DNA of 6,218 nt, taken from assembly GCA_021200395.1 (NCBI GenBank), contig JAJQGQ010000020.1:1-6218 (forward strand), given 5' to 3'. The stretch comes from Erysipelotrichaceae bacterium. GTDB taxonomy: Bacteria > Bacillota_I > Bacilli_A > Erysipelotrichales > Coprobacillaceae. The notes under the pieces are model-generated. The model worked only from the letters and a program-made list of their open reading frames with translations. It was not told where the DNA came from and ran no database searches. The stretch's first letter is position 1; each line of letters begins with the position of its first letter. Below are positions 5,302-6,218 of this stretch, piece by piece. The position numbers and the translations under genes were made by a program.

Positions 5302-5330
5302 TTGACAATAAAATTTATATATATTAACAT
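5302..5330 (+). promoter_or_regulatory. Promoter of tcdA
   Basis: Perfect -35 TTGACA (5302-5307), 17-bp spacer and weak -10 TAACAT (5325-5330). Predicted start is near 5337, giving a very short leader before the ATG at 5350. It begins two bases after the preceding terminator's T-tract. Confidence 0.5.
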
Positions 5331-5338
5331 ATTTAAAC

Positions 5339-5346
5339 GAGGTGAT
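5339..5346 (+). promoter_or_regulatory. Ribosome binding site deciding the tcdA start
   Basis: GAGGTGAT, three bases before the ATG at 5350 (five from the GAGGTG core used by several genes here). It favours this start over the in-frame TTG at 5302, which is the first three bases of the TTGACA -35 box. Confidence 0.75.
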
Positions 5347-5349
5347 AGT

Positions 5350-6105
5350 ATGTTGAATCAGTTTTCTAGGACAGAATTATTATATGGTAAAGAGGCAATG
5401 AATAAGCTTGATAATACGAAAGTGGCCATATTTGGTATTGGTGGTGTAGGGGGATATACAGTCGAAGCCTTAGCAAGGTCAGGCATAGGTCATTTTGTTT
5501 TAGTGGATGATGATAGAGTTTGTGTGACTAATATTAATCGTCAAATTATTGCTACTATACAGACTGTAGGAAAATACAAAGTTGAAGTTATGAAAGATAG
5601 AATATTAAGTATTAATCCTAAAGCTGATGTTGAAATAAGACAATGTTTCTTTTTACCTGAAAATAAAGATGAATTTGATTTTGCATCCTATGATTATGTT
5701 GTGGATGCTGTTGATACGGTAACTGCTAAAATATCTATTATTATGCAAGCAAAAGCTTATCATATACCTGTCATAAGTTCAATGGGAGCTGGTAACAAAA
5801 AGGATCCTACTGCTTTTGAAATTGCTGATATTTATGACACTTCTGTTGATCCTTTAGCGAGAGTTATGCGTCATGAACTTAGAAAAAGAAATATAACAGA
5901 TTTAAAAGTTGTTTATTCAAAAGAAAAGCCCACAAATCCATTAGAAGATATGGCTATTAGTTGCCGTTATCATTGTGTCTGTCCTCCTGGAACACAACGT
6001 AAATGCACTGATCGTAGAGATATACCTGGCAGTACAGCGTTTGTGCCTTCAGTTGCTGGACTTATTATAGCTTCAGAAGTGATAAAGGATTTAACGAGTT
6101 GCTAA
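5350..6105 (+). CDS. tcdA: tRNA threonylcarbamoyladenosine dehydratase (TcdA/CsdL, E1-like)
   Basis: 251 residues of the ThiF/MoeB/UBA-E1 superfamily. TcdA uses ATP to cyclise t6A37 in ANN-decoding tRNAs to ct6A (family knowledge). The N-terminal FSRTELLYGKEAMNKL fits TcdA. The nucleotide loop is GIGGVGG (29-35), the acidic ribose-binding end is VDDD (52-55), and NINRQ (61-65) is the ATP-site motif. MGAGNKKDPTAFEIADIY lies around 155-172, and GSTAFVPSVAGLIIASEVIKDL closes the protein. Between them lies a Cys-rich insert, C205-x3-C209-x-C211-x7-C219 (CPPGTQRKC), that could bind zinc or another metal; I recall similar inserts in Firmicutes homologues, but E. coli-type proteins lack it. The start at ATG 5350 is chosen from its ribosome site; the 16 residues of the longer reading are Ile/Phe/Lys-rich promoter sequence. 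No terminator follows within the window. Confidence 0.92.
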   Translation: MLNQFSRTELLYGKEAMNKLDNTKVAIFGIGGVGGYTVEALARSGIGHFVLVDDDRVCVTNINRQIIATIQTVGKYKVEVMKDRILSINPKADVEIRQCFFLPENKDEFDFASYDYVVDAVDTVTAKISIIMQAKAYHIPVISSMGAGNKKDPTAFEIADIYDTSVDPLARVMRHELRKRNITDLKVVYSKEKPTNPLEDMAISCRYHCVCPPGTQRKCTDRRDIPGSTAFVPSVAGLIIASEVIKDLTSC

Positions 6106-6114
6106 AGAAATTTA

Positions 6115-6143
6115 TATACATGGGATCAATTCTATGATATAAT
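6115..6143 (+). promoter_or_regulatory. Promoter of the gene starting at 6190
   Basis: -35 TATACA (6115-6120, four of six), 17-bp spacer, perfect -10 TATAAT (6138-6143) with TG at 6135-6136. Predicted start is near 6150. The leader of about 40 nt contains a small CTAAA (6152-6156) / TTTAG (6164-6168) hairpin of uncertain meaning. Confidence 0.6.
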
Positions 6144-6189
6144 ATACAAAACTAAAGTTGAAGTTTAGAAATGTATAGGAGATGATAAA

Positions 6190-6218
6190 ATGATAAATAG
6201 AACTATTAGAAAATATAT
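6190..6218 (+). CDS. 5' end of an unidentified gene, cut by the window edge
   Basis: The ATG at 6190 follows AGGAG (6177-6181) by eight bases and has its own extended -10 promoter upstream. The frame reads MINRTIRKY and runs off the window. Nine codons are too few to identify a family. The basic start could be the cytoplasmic lead-in to a membrane segment or simply a soluble N-terminus. Confidence 0.6.

Noticed and set aside
5302..5349. TTG start adding 16 residues to TcdA
   Set aside because: The TTG is the start of the TTGACA -35 box, has no ribosome site, and the ATG at 5350 has GAGGTGAT.

Overview
The window is low-GC, densely packed bacterial DNA that reads with the standard code: TGA is a stop at the end of the patatin-like gene, and tryptophans are TGG. 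Strong AGGAGG-type ribosome sites, TTG start use, a preQ1-I riboswitch ahead of queT, intrinsic terminators with U-tracts, and a TcdA with a Cys-rich insert all point to a Firmicute/Bacillota. A gut Erysipelotrichia-like or related Clostridia-like host is my best guess; this is inference from style, not a database match.

Left part (minus strand, 1-3393). Reading leftward, a CN-hydrolase (nitrilase-superfamily amidase) and a dual-specificity-type phosphatase form a two-gene operon. Next is an XRE-type DNA-binding protein fused to four predicted membrane segments, closed by a terminator that overlaps its stop codon. A patatin-like acyl hydrolase and a flavodoxin-domain protein follow, sharing an ATGA stop/start overlap and a good extended -10 promoter. 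The flavodoxin ends inside a short GC-rich palindromic element at the window edge and looks like an EFR1-type protein that has lost its ferredoxin half.

Middle (3394-3576). This is a divergent control region: back-to-back sigma-A promoters with their -35 boxes 8 bp apart, then a preQ1-I aptamer starting about at the predicted transcription start of queT. A hairpin reaching the queT Shine-Dalgarno follows the aptamer, and the aptamer loop can pair with one arm of that hairpin. This suggests a translational on/off switch.

Right part (plus strand, 3577-6218). queT (queuosine-precursor ECF transporter S component) ends at a strong terminator whose loop appears to contain the -35 box of the next promoter. 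An AI-2E-family membrane protein follows, with a terminator overlapping its stop. Next is tcdA (tRNA ct6A-forming E1-like enzyme) with its own TTGACA promoter, then the first nine codons of an unidentified gene with its own promoter. queT and tcdA both serve tRNA anticodon-region modification (queuosine at position 34, cyclic t6A at position 37), but they are transcribed separately. No tRNA, rRNA, CRISPR array or transposase gene was found. No stretch longer than 300 bases lacks a gene.
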